Shown here in pieces: positions 38,474 to 48,426 of a stretch of 64,000 nucleotides of DNA (position 1 is the first letter of the stretch; every line of letters starts with the position of its first letter). Under the pieces are notes generated by a model, which had not been told where the DNA came from, ran no database searches, and was given only the letters and a program-made list of their open reading frames with translations. The stretch is from Brachynemurus nebulosus (taxonomy: Eukaryota > Arthropoda > Insecta > Neuroptera > Myrmeleontidae), in the NCBI GenBank assembly GCA_035578155.1, contig JAPWDM010000001.1:89565076-89629075 (forward strand). Direction: 5' to 3'. The translations under genes were made by a program, and so were the position numbers.

Positions 38474-39592
38474 GCAGTGGGGCTTATTGGGCGGTAATAA
38501 TTTCCGCACGAAACAAAATATTATAGCTAAATTCCGCACTCATCTTTTGAAACTATCATAATCCTATGTGTATTTTCCGCACTAAACAATTGAAAATAAA
38601 ACTAATTATTTTTTGATTAAATTATATTTAACTGGTGTATATGATACGTAAACAGGGTGTCAATTTAAAAACAAGCCAGGCTTTGTATCTTTAGAACGGT
38701 AATAGGTAATTAAAATCTGTTAAAACGGTTTTTAGAACATGAACGGGGAACCATTATGACCGGCATGGGAAACTTTTACAACCAACTCCTTAGACTTCAG
38801 CCACCTCAATCCTATTTTTTTAAATTGTAAGACCCCACTTATGGTATATCATTAGAAAGTTTTTTAAAAATGCTGTTCATTAGTACGAAACACGTAATAT
38901 TAAATTATGGAATATTTTTTGAAGATATAGGTTAGATTAGCTTAATTAGTTTTGACAATATACTTCGACTTTGATGTAAAGCTAGGTGGTAAGGTTAGTT
39001 ACGGTTAGGTTAGTTTAGTTTAGTTTTGACAATATATTTCGACTTTGATATAAAATCTAGGTGGTGAGGTTAGTTTAGGTTAGGTTAGTTCAGTTAGTTT
39101 TGATAATATACTTTGACTTTATATAAAATTAGGTAGTGAGTTTAATTAAGGTTAGGTTAGTTTAGTTAGTTTTGATAACATACTTCGACTTTGATATAAA
39201 ACTAGGTGGTGAGGTTAGTTAAGGTTTGGTTAGTTTAGTTTCCCTTTGCCTGAATTCTTATGAAATAAAAGCAGTTAATTGAAAATGAGTCACCTGTCTG
39301 ATTAGCATTTTTAGCATTTTCCTTTGCCTAAATTTACATGATAATAAGGAGCTATCTGAATATTAATCACCTTCATAATTAGTATTTCCCTTTGTCCAAA
39401 TTTCTAAAAAAGTAGTTTCGTTTTTTTGTGAATATTTTAGAAATAAATTGAATGGCAAATCAAAAAACTCACCTGGTATATAGATTTGTCGTGTACATAC
39501 TTATGTTAATTTTCTGATTAGTGCGGAATTTACCACATCAATTAACAAACAGTTGATGCATTTTAAAAAAGTGCGGAAATTACATGCGGCCG
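38474..39592. mobile_element. Possible TIR element (TTTCCGCAC termini)
   Basis: GTGCAGTGGGGCTTATTGGG leading to GTAATAATTTCCGCAC faces GTGCGGAAATTACATGCGG closing with CGTGCAGTG. Inner copies of ATTCCGCAC occur near 38531, 38572 and, inverted, 39521. The TIR match is patchy, so boundaries are approximate. The interior holds the minisatellite 38935-39240. Confidence 0.5.
38935..39240. repeat. ~75-bp minisatellite, four units
   Basis: Four units share TAGTTTTGAYAATATAYTTYG, then ACTTTGATATAAAACTAGGT and GGTGAGGTTAGTTWAGGTTAG. The TTAGGTTAG-like phrases are part of this unit and not telomeric repeat arrays. Confidence 0.8.
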
Positions 39593-39594
39593 TG

Positions 39595-40217
39595 CAGTGT
39601 ATTAGTCTGAGGAAATTTTGTCATTTGGGAAAATTGTTATATTCACCACAAACAAAAAAAAAAAATTCAAAAATGCCAAAGTTTGAATTTACCGCCACTA
39701 CTACTTCATCAATTTTTATTGAATTTGAAACTAAATTTTACGTTTTAGGCATGAAACTTAGACCTGGAATAGGACAATTAAAAATAAGTAATATAATATC
39801 AGTAAATGTCAATAAGTCTTTTCAGTACATTTATGGATATAATTTTAATTTTTATTAACAAAATGTATTATTTCAATATGACAACAGTGTTTCAAGTGTT
39901 AATTTAAATTTCAGGGTATATTCAATATACCTACATATACGTATATGTTAATCTTTACGGAATATTTGCATAAATAATGCATATTTTGTTTTTTAATGAT
40001 ATCTGATCATATAAACATTTTTTGAAGCATAGCTCGGTGCATATATTTTTTAGTGCATATTTGACCAAACTTAGATCACATTAACGGAAAATTTGAAAAT
40101 TTAAAAATTCTTTGTTGTAAACAGCGTAAACCGTGTTGTAAATTATTTTGAATTTTAGAAAAACATATCACATGTGTAGTTGTCTGTTTAAAATTCAAAA
40201 TTCCAATTCAAGTTCAA
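39595..40217. other. Non-coding stretch
   Basis: A 101-codon frame at 39553-39858 (+) has no recognisable domain. Nothing else is seen. Confidence 0.4.
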
Positions 40218-40282
40218 GCTTTCAAAATTCTAGCTTCATTTACTCAATGTTTATATATAAGTTATTGGTGTGTTAAATTACC

Positions 40283-40352
40283 GAAGAGGTAGCGAAGTCG
40301 GTAGCGATGCTAGATTGGCGACTAGGGTGAACGGGTTCGATTCCGACTGACT
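40283..40352 (+). repeat. tRNA-like pol III promoter unit, left arm
   Basis: TAGCGAAGTCGG (40290-40301) fits an A box and GGTTCGATTCC (40334-40344) fits a B box perfectly, with tRNA-like spacing. A run of about 20 T follows at 40361, a strong pol III terminator. The acceptor, D and T stems do not pair properly, so it is a tRNA-derived SINE-type unit, not a working tRNA gene. Confidence 0.65.
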
Positions 40353-40978
40353 TTTATTACATTTTTTTTTTTTTTTTTTTGATTTTGTTAAGTAACTATT
40401 ACAATTAATAAATTTCAAAAATAAATAATTTTTTCTAACAATAATTATCATAAATTAAAATATAATTGTATTTTTTTTTTAATTCGTACCCATTTACTGA
40501 ATACTTTTTTAATAAGTAATTTGGTTTTTTTTTTAAACAGGTAAATAATAAAATTACCAAAACCATTTTTTAATTATAAATTTACTTATAACTATATACA
40601 AGAACCGGAATGATAATTTTTATAAAAACATTCAAAACAGAAAATATTTTCGCATCTTGCACAGATGATAAAAGACGATTTTGTACACGAACATAAAAAT
40701 TATCATTCCGGTTCTTGTATATAATTATAAGTAAATTTATAATCAATAAAATTCTTAATTTTTTAAATTTAAAAATGGTTTTGATAATTTTATTATTTAC
40801 GTGTTTAAAAAAAAAATACTTATTAAAAAGGTATTCAGTAAATGGTTACGAATTAAAAAAAAATACAATTATATTTTAATTTATGATAATTATTGTTAGA
40901 AATAATTATTTATTTTTGAAATTTATTAATTTTAGTAGTTAATTAACAAAATCAAAAAAAAAAAATGTAATAAAACTT

Positions 40979-41050
40979 GCAGTCAGTTGGAATCGAACCC
41001 GTGCTCTCTAGTCGCCAGTCTAGCTTCGCTAACGACTGCGCTACCTCTTC
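40979..41050 (-). repeat. tRNA-like pol III promoter unit, right arm
   Basis: This is the inverse counterpart: on the minus strand the A box TAGCGCAGTCG precedes TAGCGAAGCTAGACTGGCG and the B box GGTTCGATTCC, then TTTTATTACATTTTTTTTT. Its A box is closer to consensus than the left copy's. Confidence 0.65.
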
Positions 41051-41115
41051 GTTGATTTGATACACCAATAACTTATATATAAACATTCAGTAAATGAAGC
41101 TAGAATTTTGAAAGC

Positions 41116-41986
41116 GTTTTTCTCGAAATTGACTGGCCAATGGGTCTTTATATTTTAATAATTAATTCATCTTTAGAGGGACTATAATCCTGCGCAATCC
41201 CATCCCGAAGTCAGTTTCCCAGGTTGTGCCCTCTCCTTGTTAGTGCAGTAATACCAAAACTGGTTAACTGAATTTTCTAGATTTCAGTACTATATTCAGA
41301 GATAATCGGTCAGATCTGCCTTAAGCTAGGTAGGAGCCTCTGGTTACATTAAGTTTGAGGGCTCTTTTTGAAAAGTTAGAACACTACAGTAATATTAAAC
41401 CACAAAATGATTTATGTGCAATTATATTATATTAACGCAACCGTTCAGCGTTTTATCGGTTGCGATATAATTAAATTTTGTTTTTTTTTTTACATAAATA
41501 TCGGACGATTATAACTATATAAATATCATTTAAAATAACAATTTATTATCACAAATAATCAAATAATACAACTCTGTTAGATATAATATATAAATTGTTT
41601 TTGTGGGAGTGAACCTGTGACCCTCTTAAATGGATGGCCCTTGGCTTGTGCCATTTGGCATAAGGACGGAGCTGGTCTCAACTGAATTCCCGACTGAATA
41701 CGTGATTGCATTTTTTACGGCTGATTTTTTAAGTTAATGGAAATCTAAGAATTGCCATAACAATAACTTGTTTTACTTTTTTTAATTATAAAAAAATTCT
41801 GATACAAATTTCTGTAGGTATGTGGTGCAAACGGTTTATGAAATTAATTGTGTAAATATGATGAATAATTTAAACAGAAGCTAGCAAAAGGTGGTGAATA
41901 CGTCAACGATAATTTTTAAATTAAAAATAAACGTTCGAATCATATATGTATATTTTAAAAAGAGTCTAGGCCTAGAATGCTTAGAT
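41116..41986. other. Non-coding stretch
   Basis: No gene. On the minus strand about 41600-41672 contains AGGTTCACTCCC (B-box-like) preceded at tRNA spacing by TGGCACAAGCC (A-box-like), a possible old tRNA-derived SINE head (low confidence). Confidence 0.4.
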
Positions 41987-42180
41987 CGATGTTTCTCAAT
42001 CTTTTTGCTCTCGTGTCACATTTTTCAAAGAAGAAGAATTTCACGGCACGCTTAAGTAGTCATGTAAAAAAAATTCATGTATTATCAATCATTATTATTA
42101 AAATAAAAGCGGTAAAGTTTTTTTCTTTTAAGATTTCGCGGCACATTAATATCCCGCGACGCACTATTTGATAAATACTG
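41987..42180. mobile_element. hAT-type MITE, second family, with 8-bp target duplication
   Basis: The 194-bp element begins CGATGTTTCTCAATCTTTTT and ends TTTGATAAATACTG, imperfect inverse ends of the CAGTGTTTCTCAA (Charlie-like) type. CACGGCACGC and GCGGCACATT face inward. Flanks GCTTAGAT (41979-41986) and CCTTAGAT (42181-42188) match at 7 of 8 positions. Confidence 0.75.
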
Positions 42181-42188
42181 CCTTAGAT

Positions 42189-43298
42189 GACTAACAGTGA
42201 CGGATCCAACCTTCAATTCAGAGTGGGGTCAAATTTTTATGAATTTTAAAACCTTAGTCGTTATTACAAATTTAACAAAGAGTGCCCAAATCTACATGGT
42301 ATTTTTTTAAATTGAAATCTGTAGGTAAATTCCATATTGCAAATATAATAGCGATTTACCTTTTCTAAAAGCTGCAGTTACGCATCTTAGTACTAAAGAA
42401 ATACCACTCGTATAATTTAAAAATGATTTATTTTATTAAATAAAAACAGTTTTTTAGCGAATTCGAAATCGGTCGATGATATCATGAGGGTAAATTTCAA
42501 TGTCCCGATGTATATTACTAGAGGTAGTTCAGTAAGACGCTTTTTTAAAAAAATATATACTTATATTTGTCATATTCTTTAAATTTTAAGGACTTCTTCA
42601 TGTAGGTATAATATTTTTTACGCGTACGTTTCATTAGCTAGTAGACATAAATTCAAGTAATATCGAGATTTTAAAATATTAAACACTAAATTTGTTTGTT
42701 TACTTTTATTTGCTTGAATTTGTTTTAACGTAATTATAAAAATAAGTGACAAACACTTCAGACACTTTCAGCTCAGGGGGAAAATCATGTCCCCCACAAC
42801 CCCCCTCTCGGTCCCCAACTGACATCCAAATTGAATAATACTCTTAACTATTTTTTTCTTTTTTTTGGAGATTGTGTATTATTTGTTTTTGTTGAAATTT
42901 ATTGAATATTGTTAATTATTGATACAATACCATTCGAAGGAAGTTAATCAACAGGCATTGCATTTAAATAAGCAATGTCTAGACATTACCTTCGTGACTA
43001 AAACGTATAAATATATTTAAAAGATTTTGAATGCGTACCTATAATAAAAAATGAAATCTTTTCTTTTTCTCAGAAGTAAATTATATCCAGCTACAACTTG
43101 ATGGATAGATTAAGTTATTCATCCGCCACCTGTTTTGTCAGTGTTTAACGAATTTTATTGAGTCAAAATATTTTAAAGTTTATGTAACTATGGCAAAAGT
43201 GGTTGCAAAAATTTAGTTATATGATTTGTCGTTATTCATGCTAGCATATAGTAAGAATATCATTACTAATTTTTAAAAGTTTTAGCGAGACATTAATC

Positions 43299-43300
<2 letters not shown>
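42189..43300. other. Non-coding stretch
   Basis: No gene. CAGTGACGGATCCAACC at 42193 and the C-rich CCCCCACAACCCCCCTCTCG at 42790 look like the facing ends of an eroded element, but they do not align well enough to call. Confidence 0.4.

Positions 43301-43366
<66 letters not shown>
43301..43366. repeat. (TA)n microsatellite
   Basis: About 66 bp of TA just downstream of the non-LTR remnant's 3' end. Confidence 0.97.
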
Positions 43367-43374
<8 letters not shown>

Positions 43375-43389
43375 TTATTCCCTGTGGAC

Positions 43390-43925
43390 CTATATTTTGC
43401 TTGAATGAATGAATGCTGTAAGTGGGTCGGGATTCAAAGCTCCCGTTGCCCGTAGGCCACCAAATACGGGCCCATTGTACCCCACGGCATCCAAGAGGGA
43501 CTCGTTAATGCCCAGTCCCTCATAGAAACTCAGGATTGCACCAGTCTGCAATCCTGATGTCCTCGGAACTCAGTATTGGATATCCCAGATACTTGCATCT
43601 CAAGGATGATAATGCTTCACAAGAGCATAAAACATGGGACGAAGATTCGTCCGCCAAGCTGCACCTTTGGCAGAGAGGACTTTCCACTAATCCCGTGATA
43701 TGCAGGTGCCTTCTCAGGACGATATGCCCCGTGAGTATACCTGTTAACCGGCTCAGCTGTACCCTGCTTAGAGATAGCAATTCCTTTCTCCGTTTTAAAC
43801 TGGGAAGTACTATAAGCTCTTGGTCCTGTCTGGCCATTGTACACACATTTTTCAGAGGTTGGTGTGTTGTCTTTTAGCCCAGTCATCCACAGTACAACTC
43901 ACTCTCTGGAATGATATTCCTAGGG
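43390..43925 (-). pseudogene. 3' end of a Jockey/R1-like non-LTR retrotransposon
   Basis: The minus strand encodes the extreme C terminus of a non-LTR retrotransposon polyprotein, downstream of the RNase H region. Readable parts are VDDWAKRQHTNL (then an in-frame TGA), SLKRRKELLSLSRVQLSRLT, GILTGHIVLRRHLHITGL, then the zinc-knuckle-like PLCQRCSLADESSSHVLCSC and LRCKYLG. A frameshift near 43540 moves the reading to GAILSFYEGLGINESLLDAV, ending at a stop near 43390. The family places L-[ST]-R-x-x-L-R/S-x-x-T-G-x-x-T-G-H followed by C-x-x-C-x(8)-H-x-x-C here in Jockey, R1 and related clades. The RT and endonuclease are absent (5' truncation). One stop and one frameshift mark it as dead. Confidence 0.82.
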
Positions 43926-43989
43926 CCGGCTATAATGTTATAATGTTACTCGTTTATTAAGTTTATGTGTCGTTAGAATTGTTTTAATT

Positions 43990-44135
43990 TCAACTGTCTG
44001 GGTTGTTTGTACGTAAGTCGTCGGGGTGCACGTATTCGGGGTTTATAAAGGAGTTTGATGATCCTGTGTCAATAAGGAACTTTAATTGTTTTCCGGAAGG
44101 ATGTAGGATATGAATATATGGGAGTTCTGAGCCAT
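43990..44135 (-). pseudogene. LTR-retrotransposon aspartic protease fragment
   Basis: On the minus strand, just after the gag-like frame and in a different phase, the reading SGKQLKFLIDTGSSNSFINP contains the D-T-G-S active-site motif of retroelement proteases, preceded by the usual hydrophobic strand. It continues EYVHPDDLRT and stops at TGA 43992-43990. Only the first third of the protease is present; the flap, the C-terminal half, reverse transcriptase, RNase H and integrase are all missing. The phase change relative to gag fits the -1 arrangement common in Ty3/Gypsy elements, but decay could also cause it. Confidence 0.8.
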
Positions 44136-44147
44136 GCAAATTTTGAT

Positions 44148-44816
44148 CTATGTATCCTCGTTGCTCGGGCAGGTCGATTGAAAATTTCCATCGTCAATTT
44201 CAGCTTCGATTTCGTATGGGTAGTCATAGTTTCCATAGTGGTTCGTTTCCTGATATTCAGTTTGATATCCGATTACAGGTTGTTCCCAACTGGCGTTTTG
44301 AGGAATATTTTCATTCACGTATTCGTCCAGTTGATATTGAGCTCCTTCTGTGTGATGAATTTCTTGACCGGTGAAAGTTGGTTTACTTTGTTGTCTGAAG
44401 AAGGAGTGTCCCATTGGTTTTGGTTGATTTTGTTGTGGGTTTCTAATTGACATCCTGTTACTTCCGATGTCCATCGGTGTTGGAGTGTAGTGAGATGGTC
44501 CAGGTCTTTGCATGAAATTATTCTGTTGAGGTTGGGGCGGTGGTAGTTGCCGTTGCACTGGTTTAGGTGGTTGACATGTAGGTTTAGGAAAATTATAATT
44601 GTTATGCCTAGCAGGTTGATGATAAAATTGAATTGGATAATTAATTGGTTTGGGTTTTGGTTTGACAGCAATTTGTTGTTTTTGAATATAATTACTTCTA
44701 GCGTAACAAATATTTTGTTCCTGAATACACATTGAAAATTCTTCGTGAAGGGTTTTGGGTTGGCGAACCCTAATTGCACTACCTATTGGTTCTTTAAGTC
44801 CTATTAAAAAATGCAT
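44148..44816 (-). pseudogene. Ty3/Gypsy-like gag, C-terminal part
   Basis: This 222-codon frame begins inside the capsid-like region (LIGLKEPIGSAIRVRQPKTL, then EEFSMCIQEQNICYARSNY), a pattern typical of gag in the 17.6/297 group of insect Ty3/Gypsy elements. It continues into a long Pro-, Gln- and Asn-rich tail (44280-44640 and on) with PMDIG, and ends at a stop at 44150-44148. No CCHC zinc knuckle is present, as in several elements of that group. The first Met is internal and not a natural start. The protease fragment follows immediately in another phase, and the N-terminal gag piece lies upstream at 44939-45253. The product would have formed the retrotransposon particle; this copy is broken. 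Confidence 0.75.
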
Positions 44817-44938
44817 CCTTACATAAATCTGAATACAACTTAATTTTTGCCCTAACTATTATCTGGTCTGTCTCGCGTAACTTTATAAAATTTGTCATGT
44901 GCTAATATTTCTTCTACGTTACTAATAAAATCAAATAA

Positions 44939-45253
44939 TTAACGTGGGTTACCGTCAAAAGGAGTTAAATCTTTAATAGTATCGGGTAATCTTAGATCTT
45001 CTAAATATTCACTAACTTCGTTTCGCGTAATTGTATTATTTGTATTATTTATTTCTAAATCTGAACGATTATTAATATTTTCAGTATTTGTTTCGATGTT
45101 TAGATTAATTGGTTCTAAATTAATATTAACTAAACTAAACTGGACTTCTTCAATCGTATTCAGCGAAGAGGAAGTGTTTTCAACACTTGCGTTTACTGCG
45201 CCGGGAGTGTTGGAAGACTCTCGTTTGTGGTAGGGAGTAAATTTTTTGGACAT
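44939..45253 (-). pseudogene. Ty3/Gypsy-like gag, N-terminal part
   Basis: A 104-codon frame starts at ATG 45253 (MSKKFTPYHKRESSN) and is Asn-, Thr- and Glu-rich until DLTPFDGNPR, where a stop interrupts. The phrase F-D-G-N-P at the start of the capsid domain is characteristic of Ty3/Gypsy gag. The same reading resumes after the stop (LFDFISNVEEILAHDKF) but then breaks into stops, and a large part of the capsid is deleted before the frame 44148-44816 picks up. The distance from the primer binding site (45659-45669) to this ATG, about 400 bp, is reasonable for a 5' leader. Confidence 0.72.
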
Positions 45254-45658
45254 TAAGCACTCGCAAAAAGAGAAAGAATGTAAATAATGTACTTACGTGC
45301 ACAATATTACACCTTTCATCGCCAGTGATATGTCATTGCTGGATTGTGTGTTGATCCAATTGACCGTTGTCGAATAGTTGCGAAACCACTGGTCCAAGCA
45401 AGCCGCTTGGATTGAACTCCTTACTGGTAAACCGCCAATAATTTGTTCACAATTTCACAAAGTTTTTATGAAACGACCGGTTGATTTTTAATGTCCGTGT
45501 AGGTTCTTTGTTTTGTTAAAGGATTAAAATCCACGCACTGTTGAGATGTGTATCACTCTTCTTGAGAAACCGTCAAGACCGAATTGTTGTCTTGATAACC
45601 CGTCAAAATACAATTCGCGATAGCACAATTTTCTTCAATAATGCTAACAAAATCCGTA

Positions 45659-45669
45659 CGACTGCGCCA
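45659..45669 (-). promoter_or_regulatory. Retrotransposon primer binding site (tRNA-Ser type)
   Basis: On the minus strand TGGCGCAGTCG is complementary to the 3' end of animal tRNA-Ser (acceptor strand CGACTGC, discriminator G, CCA). Drosophila 17.6 and 297 are known to use this primer. Its position just inside a putative LTR end and upstream of gag supports the call. Confidence 0.75.
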
Positions 45670-45673
45670 AATA

Positions 45674-46055
45674 TGTTTTTGATTCAAAAAATGTAATTAA
45701 AAAATAAAACTTTATTTTAATGATCTCCTTTATAATAATATCGTTATTATAAAATACAAACGAATTCTAAACGAAAAGTCTTTAACAAACGAATAAGTCG
45801 ATCGTATTTATACAATTTTGAAAGGATAGACGTGTTTTATTCGTTTGCCCAATTCAGCAGAATTGTCTATAAGATTTCTTTATTTGGTGTGAAAGTATCT
45901 GATTTTACAATTACATGAAGTTACAGGAAATGAATTTTATACTTTTTGATGTACAATAGTTTGATGAGAAAATGCTGAATATTGATTTTACATAAAATAT
46001 AGAAAATGAAATAGGATCTATTAAATTTATTTAATTCTTAATAAATCGAATCCAT
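45674..46055 (-). mobile_element. Probable 5' LTR (outer boundary unclear)
   Basis: Read on the minus strand the segment ends ...AATCAAAAACA, next to the primer binding site, and contains AATAAAG followed by a T-rich stretch, as in an R-U5 region. TATTTTATAATAACG upstream could be a core promoter. I could not find the TG start or a matching 3' LTR, so the extent is approximate. Confidence 0.45.
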
Positions 46056-46059
46056 AACT

Positions 46060-46450
46060 ATATATAAGAATTTTTCAAAATGTTCTACAAATTTTTAAAA
46101 CAATCCAGAACATTCTAGACTATCTAAAATCATTTTTAAATAATTTTGAACGTTTTAATATATTTTAGAACTTTCCAGCTCAGTCTAGAAATTTTTACAA
46201 TAATCTAGAATATTCTAATCTAGTAATCATTTTTTAATAATTTTCAGGGTTTTAGGTATTTGCATACATTGCAGAATTTTCGAAATCATTCTTGAAATTT
46301 CAAGAACAATTTAGAACATCCTAGACCAGCTATAGTCACACACTTTTGTGGTTCATTTCAAAAATTAAAAAATATCCTAGAGTATTCCGGAACATTCTGG
46401 AAAAATCTAGAATATTCTAGAACATTCTGGTAAAATTTGTTATATTTTAG
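46060..46450. repeat. Degenerate TTCTAGAA-rich repeat
   Basis: TCTAGAATATTCTAGAAC-like phrases recur every 20-35 bp (for example near 46110, 46180, 46205, 46315, 46410). TTCNNGAANNTTC fits the consensus of a heat-shock element, but the region looks like a decayed satellite and no promoter is evident. The ~105-bp satellite at 51225-52010 shares this motif. Confidence 0.6.
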
Positions 46451-46668
46451 AAAAGTTTTCAACATTGTGTTACTCATGCACGCATTTTACGTCATTGGAT
46501 AGAAATATTCCATCACACATTTTTACCACCCACCCCCACCCACTTCCATCCGCCGCAACCAAACTCTCTTATTTGCAAGTGCACATCAAGGGCCTTTTAC
46601 CACTGCAACCATGAGTGGGTGGCAGTAAGTGGTCATGGAGAAAAGGCTGGACATACTAACGAACACTT

Positions 46669-46671
<3 letters not shown>

Positions 46672-46750
<79 letters not shown>
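46672..46750. repeat. (TA)n microsatellite
   Basis: About 79 bp of TA bordering the left end of family Z copy 1. Confidence 0.97.
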
Positions 46751-46753
<3 letters not shown>

Positions 46754-47235
46754 TCTACATTTTTTTCCAAAACTCAATAGTCAGGGAGATAAAGTGTTGA
46801 AGATGGAATGTAGAGGGGTGGAAGGAAACTGAATTTTTAGGCGCTTTTGTATAACGGATTCATATTTTACGGGTGCGTACGAACATCAGTATAATTAAAT
46901 TTATGGTACCAATTACTCCATCACTTATGATTAGGGGATTATCTGGAAATAGATAATTCTACTTTAAATTACTCGAAAACGGTATTATCTATCGAAATGT
47001 AACAAGTATACCTTTTTTGCATGGAATTGTCTGAGGAATCATATTGTTACTTCAAATTAAAAAAGAAAAGGCGTGATAACTAACACCTACCCAAAACCAG
47101 CGCTTGATCTTAAGTGGTGGGATAAGTGTTAATATAAATTTAATCCTCCTAATGCAAGATACGTACCCCTAAAATATCAATCGATTATCCAAAAGCGTTT
47201 GGAAAAAGTGTAAATGAAAAGGTACATAATTCTGG
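46751..47235 (+). mobile_element. Family Z element, copy 1, bounded by (TA)n
   Basis: The sequence from TTCATCTACATTTTTTTCCA to TACATAATTCTGGACCACC is colinear, in opposite orientation, with the right and middle part of 58085-58850 (shared TCAGGGAGATAAAGT, GTAGAGGGGTGGAAGG, ATGGTACCAATTAC, GAAATGTAACAAGTATACCT, TGGAATTGTCTGAGGAA). (TA)n tracts adjoin both ends. It is non-coding. Confidence 0.75.
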
Positions 47236-47239
47236 ACCA

Positions 47240-47240
<1 letters not shown>

Positions 47241-47315
<75 letters not shown>

Positions 47316-47359
47316 TATATATATATATATATTATATATATATATAGATATATATATAT

Positions 47360-47450
<91 letters not shown>
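47241..47450. repeat. Long compound (TA)n microsatellite
   Basis: About 210 bp of TA with GATA, TATTATA and TTTATA interruptions, bordering the right end of family Z copy 1. Confidence 0.97.
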
Positions 47451-47452
<2 letters not shown>

Positions 47453-47987
47453 ATAATTACGCCTAATTAAAACCTTTGTAACTTCTCAGCGACAAACTTA
47501 ACAAGTTCCACTTCTGTTTAAGTCTTCAAAAACTGAATCATTTTTCTATTGCTATAAGGTCATTAAGTGAATTTGGTTATATTTTTGTGATTAATTTTAA
47601 AATGAAGTAAAAATGTAATGGTCACGATTTAATAATTTAATTAATATACGAAATATTATGATCTTTTCAGTGACCTGACCTTCACAAATTTTTAATGCTT
47701 TAGTTGAATTATAGCTATTATGTAATTCATAATATATAAATAGTTCTGTCAATTTTACACACAGCAGTAATCATTGCTAGGCATCTGACCACGTAGGTAA
47801 TCAATCAAATAAATCCAACAGCAGTTTTTGTATTCCTTTAAATTTTGTTATTTTTTTACGAACATTTACAGTATGTAATTTGTAAATTTGATTACACCTA
47901 AATAAGTTAAATATTAGTCAGTATTCTGTGATTATTGGACCAGATTTTGCAACATTAAATCACTGTTAGTCTCAAAAAAGTCCCATA
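47451..47987. other. Non-coding stretch
   Basis: No gene recognised. Direct phrases such as TCAAAAACTGAATCATTTTT reappear loosely in 48540-48760, together with ACAGCAGTAATCATTGCTAGG against ACAGTAGTCAATACTGGCTAG, suggesting an old duplication flanking family X copy 2. Confidence 0.45.
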
Positions 47988-48426
47988 AGGCCCGATCCAC
48001 ACTATAGTGCCGACATCGGTACGCTCCGGCTCCAATCTCACTCCGATATAATTTCGTTGTTTTCAAATGACAGTGCTGATACCATGCTGGTACCTATTCG
48101 TTCTCTATTCACATTATAATGTCGCTTTCGGTACGCTCCCAGTTCGATACAAATATATTTTCATAACTACTGAATGTAAACGGAGCGGAGTGGAACTAAA
48201 AGTGTTCACACTATCGATATAGGTCTGATACCGCTGCGATAAAATACTATCTGAGTGGTACTGGTATTGGAGCGATATTGAAGCGAGAGTGTACTGCGAC
48301 TGATATCGGAGCGGTGTCGGAGTGATTATGTGAATACACTCATTGTTTCTTGTGTAAGAATGTTTTATCGAATCGGAAGCGTAGCGATATCGTACATATA
48401 GTGGAGCGGTAGTGTGGATCAGGCCT
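47988..48426 (+). mobile_element. Non-autonomous element family X, copy 2
   Basis: The 439-bp element begins AGGCCCGATCCACACTA and ends with the inverse TAGTGTGGATCAGGCCT. GCTACGCTTCC-like and GGTACGCTCC phrases face each other just inside. It matches copy 1 at 14150-14558. Repeated TCGGAGCG/TTGGAGCG phrases dominate. No clear target duplication is seen. Confidence 0.8.

Larger units (their letters stand above)
40218..41115. mobile_element. ~900-bp palindrome with a tRNA-like promoter in each arm
   Basis: GCTTTCAAAATTCTAGCTTC at 40218 and its inverse ending GAAAGC at 41115 bound two arms of about 400 bp each, nearly identical throughout (for example CAAGAACCGGAATGATAATT at 40600 against its inverse at 40700). 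They are separated by a loop of only some 60-70 bp near 40625-40690. Each arm carries a tRNA-like segment reading toward the centre, followed by a T-run. No protein coding is visible. Confidence 0.88.

Noticed and set aside
38935..39240. Interstitial telomeric repeats (TTAGG-like phrases)
   Set aside because: The TTAGGTTAG phrases are part of a ~75-bp minisatellite unit, not a run of TTAGG.
40283..40352. A functional tRNA gene
   Set aside because: A and B boxes are good but the acceptor, D and T stems do not pair; the mirrored copy shows the same defects.
43536..43877. 113-codon plus-strand frame
   Set aside because: It is the antisense shadow of the non-LTR retrotransposon remnant on the minus strand.
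44118..44779. Several plus- and minus-strand frames overlapping gag
   Set aside because: They are shadows in other phases; only the frames with gag and protease motifs are retained.
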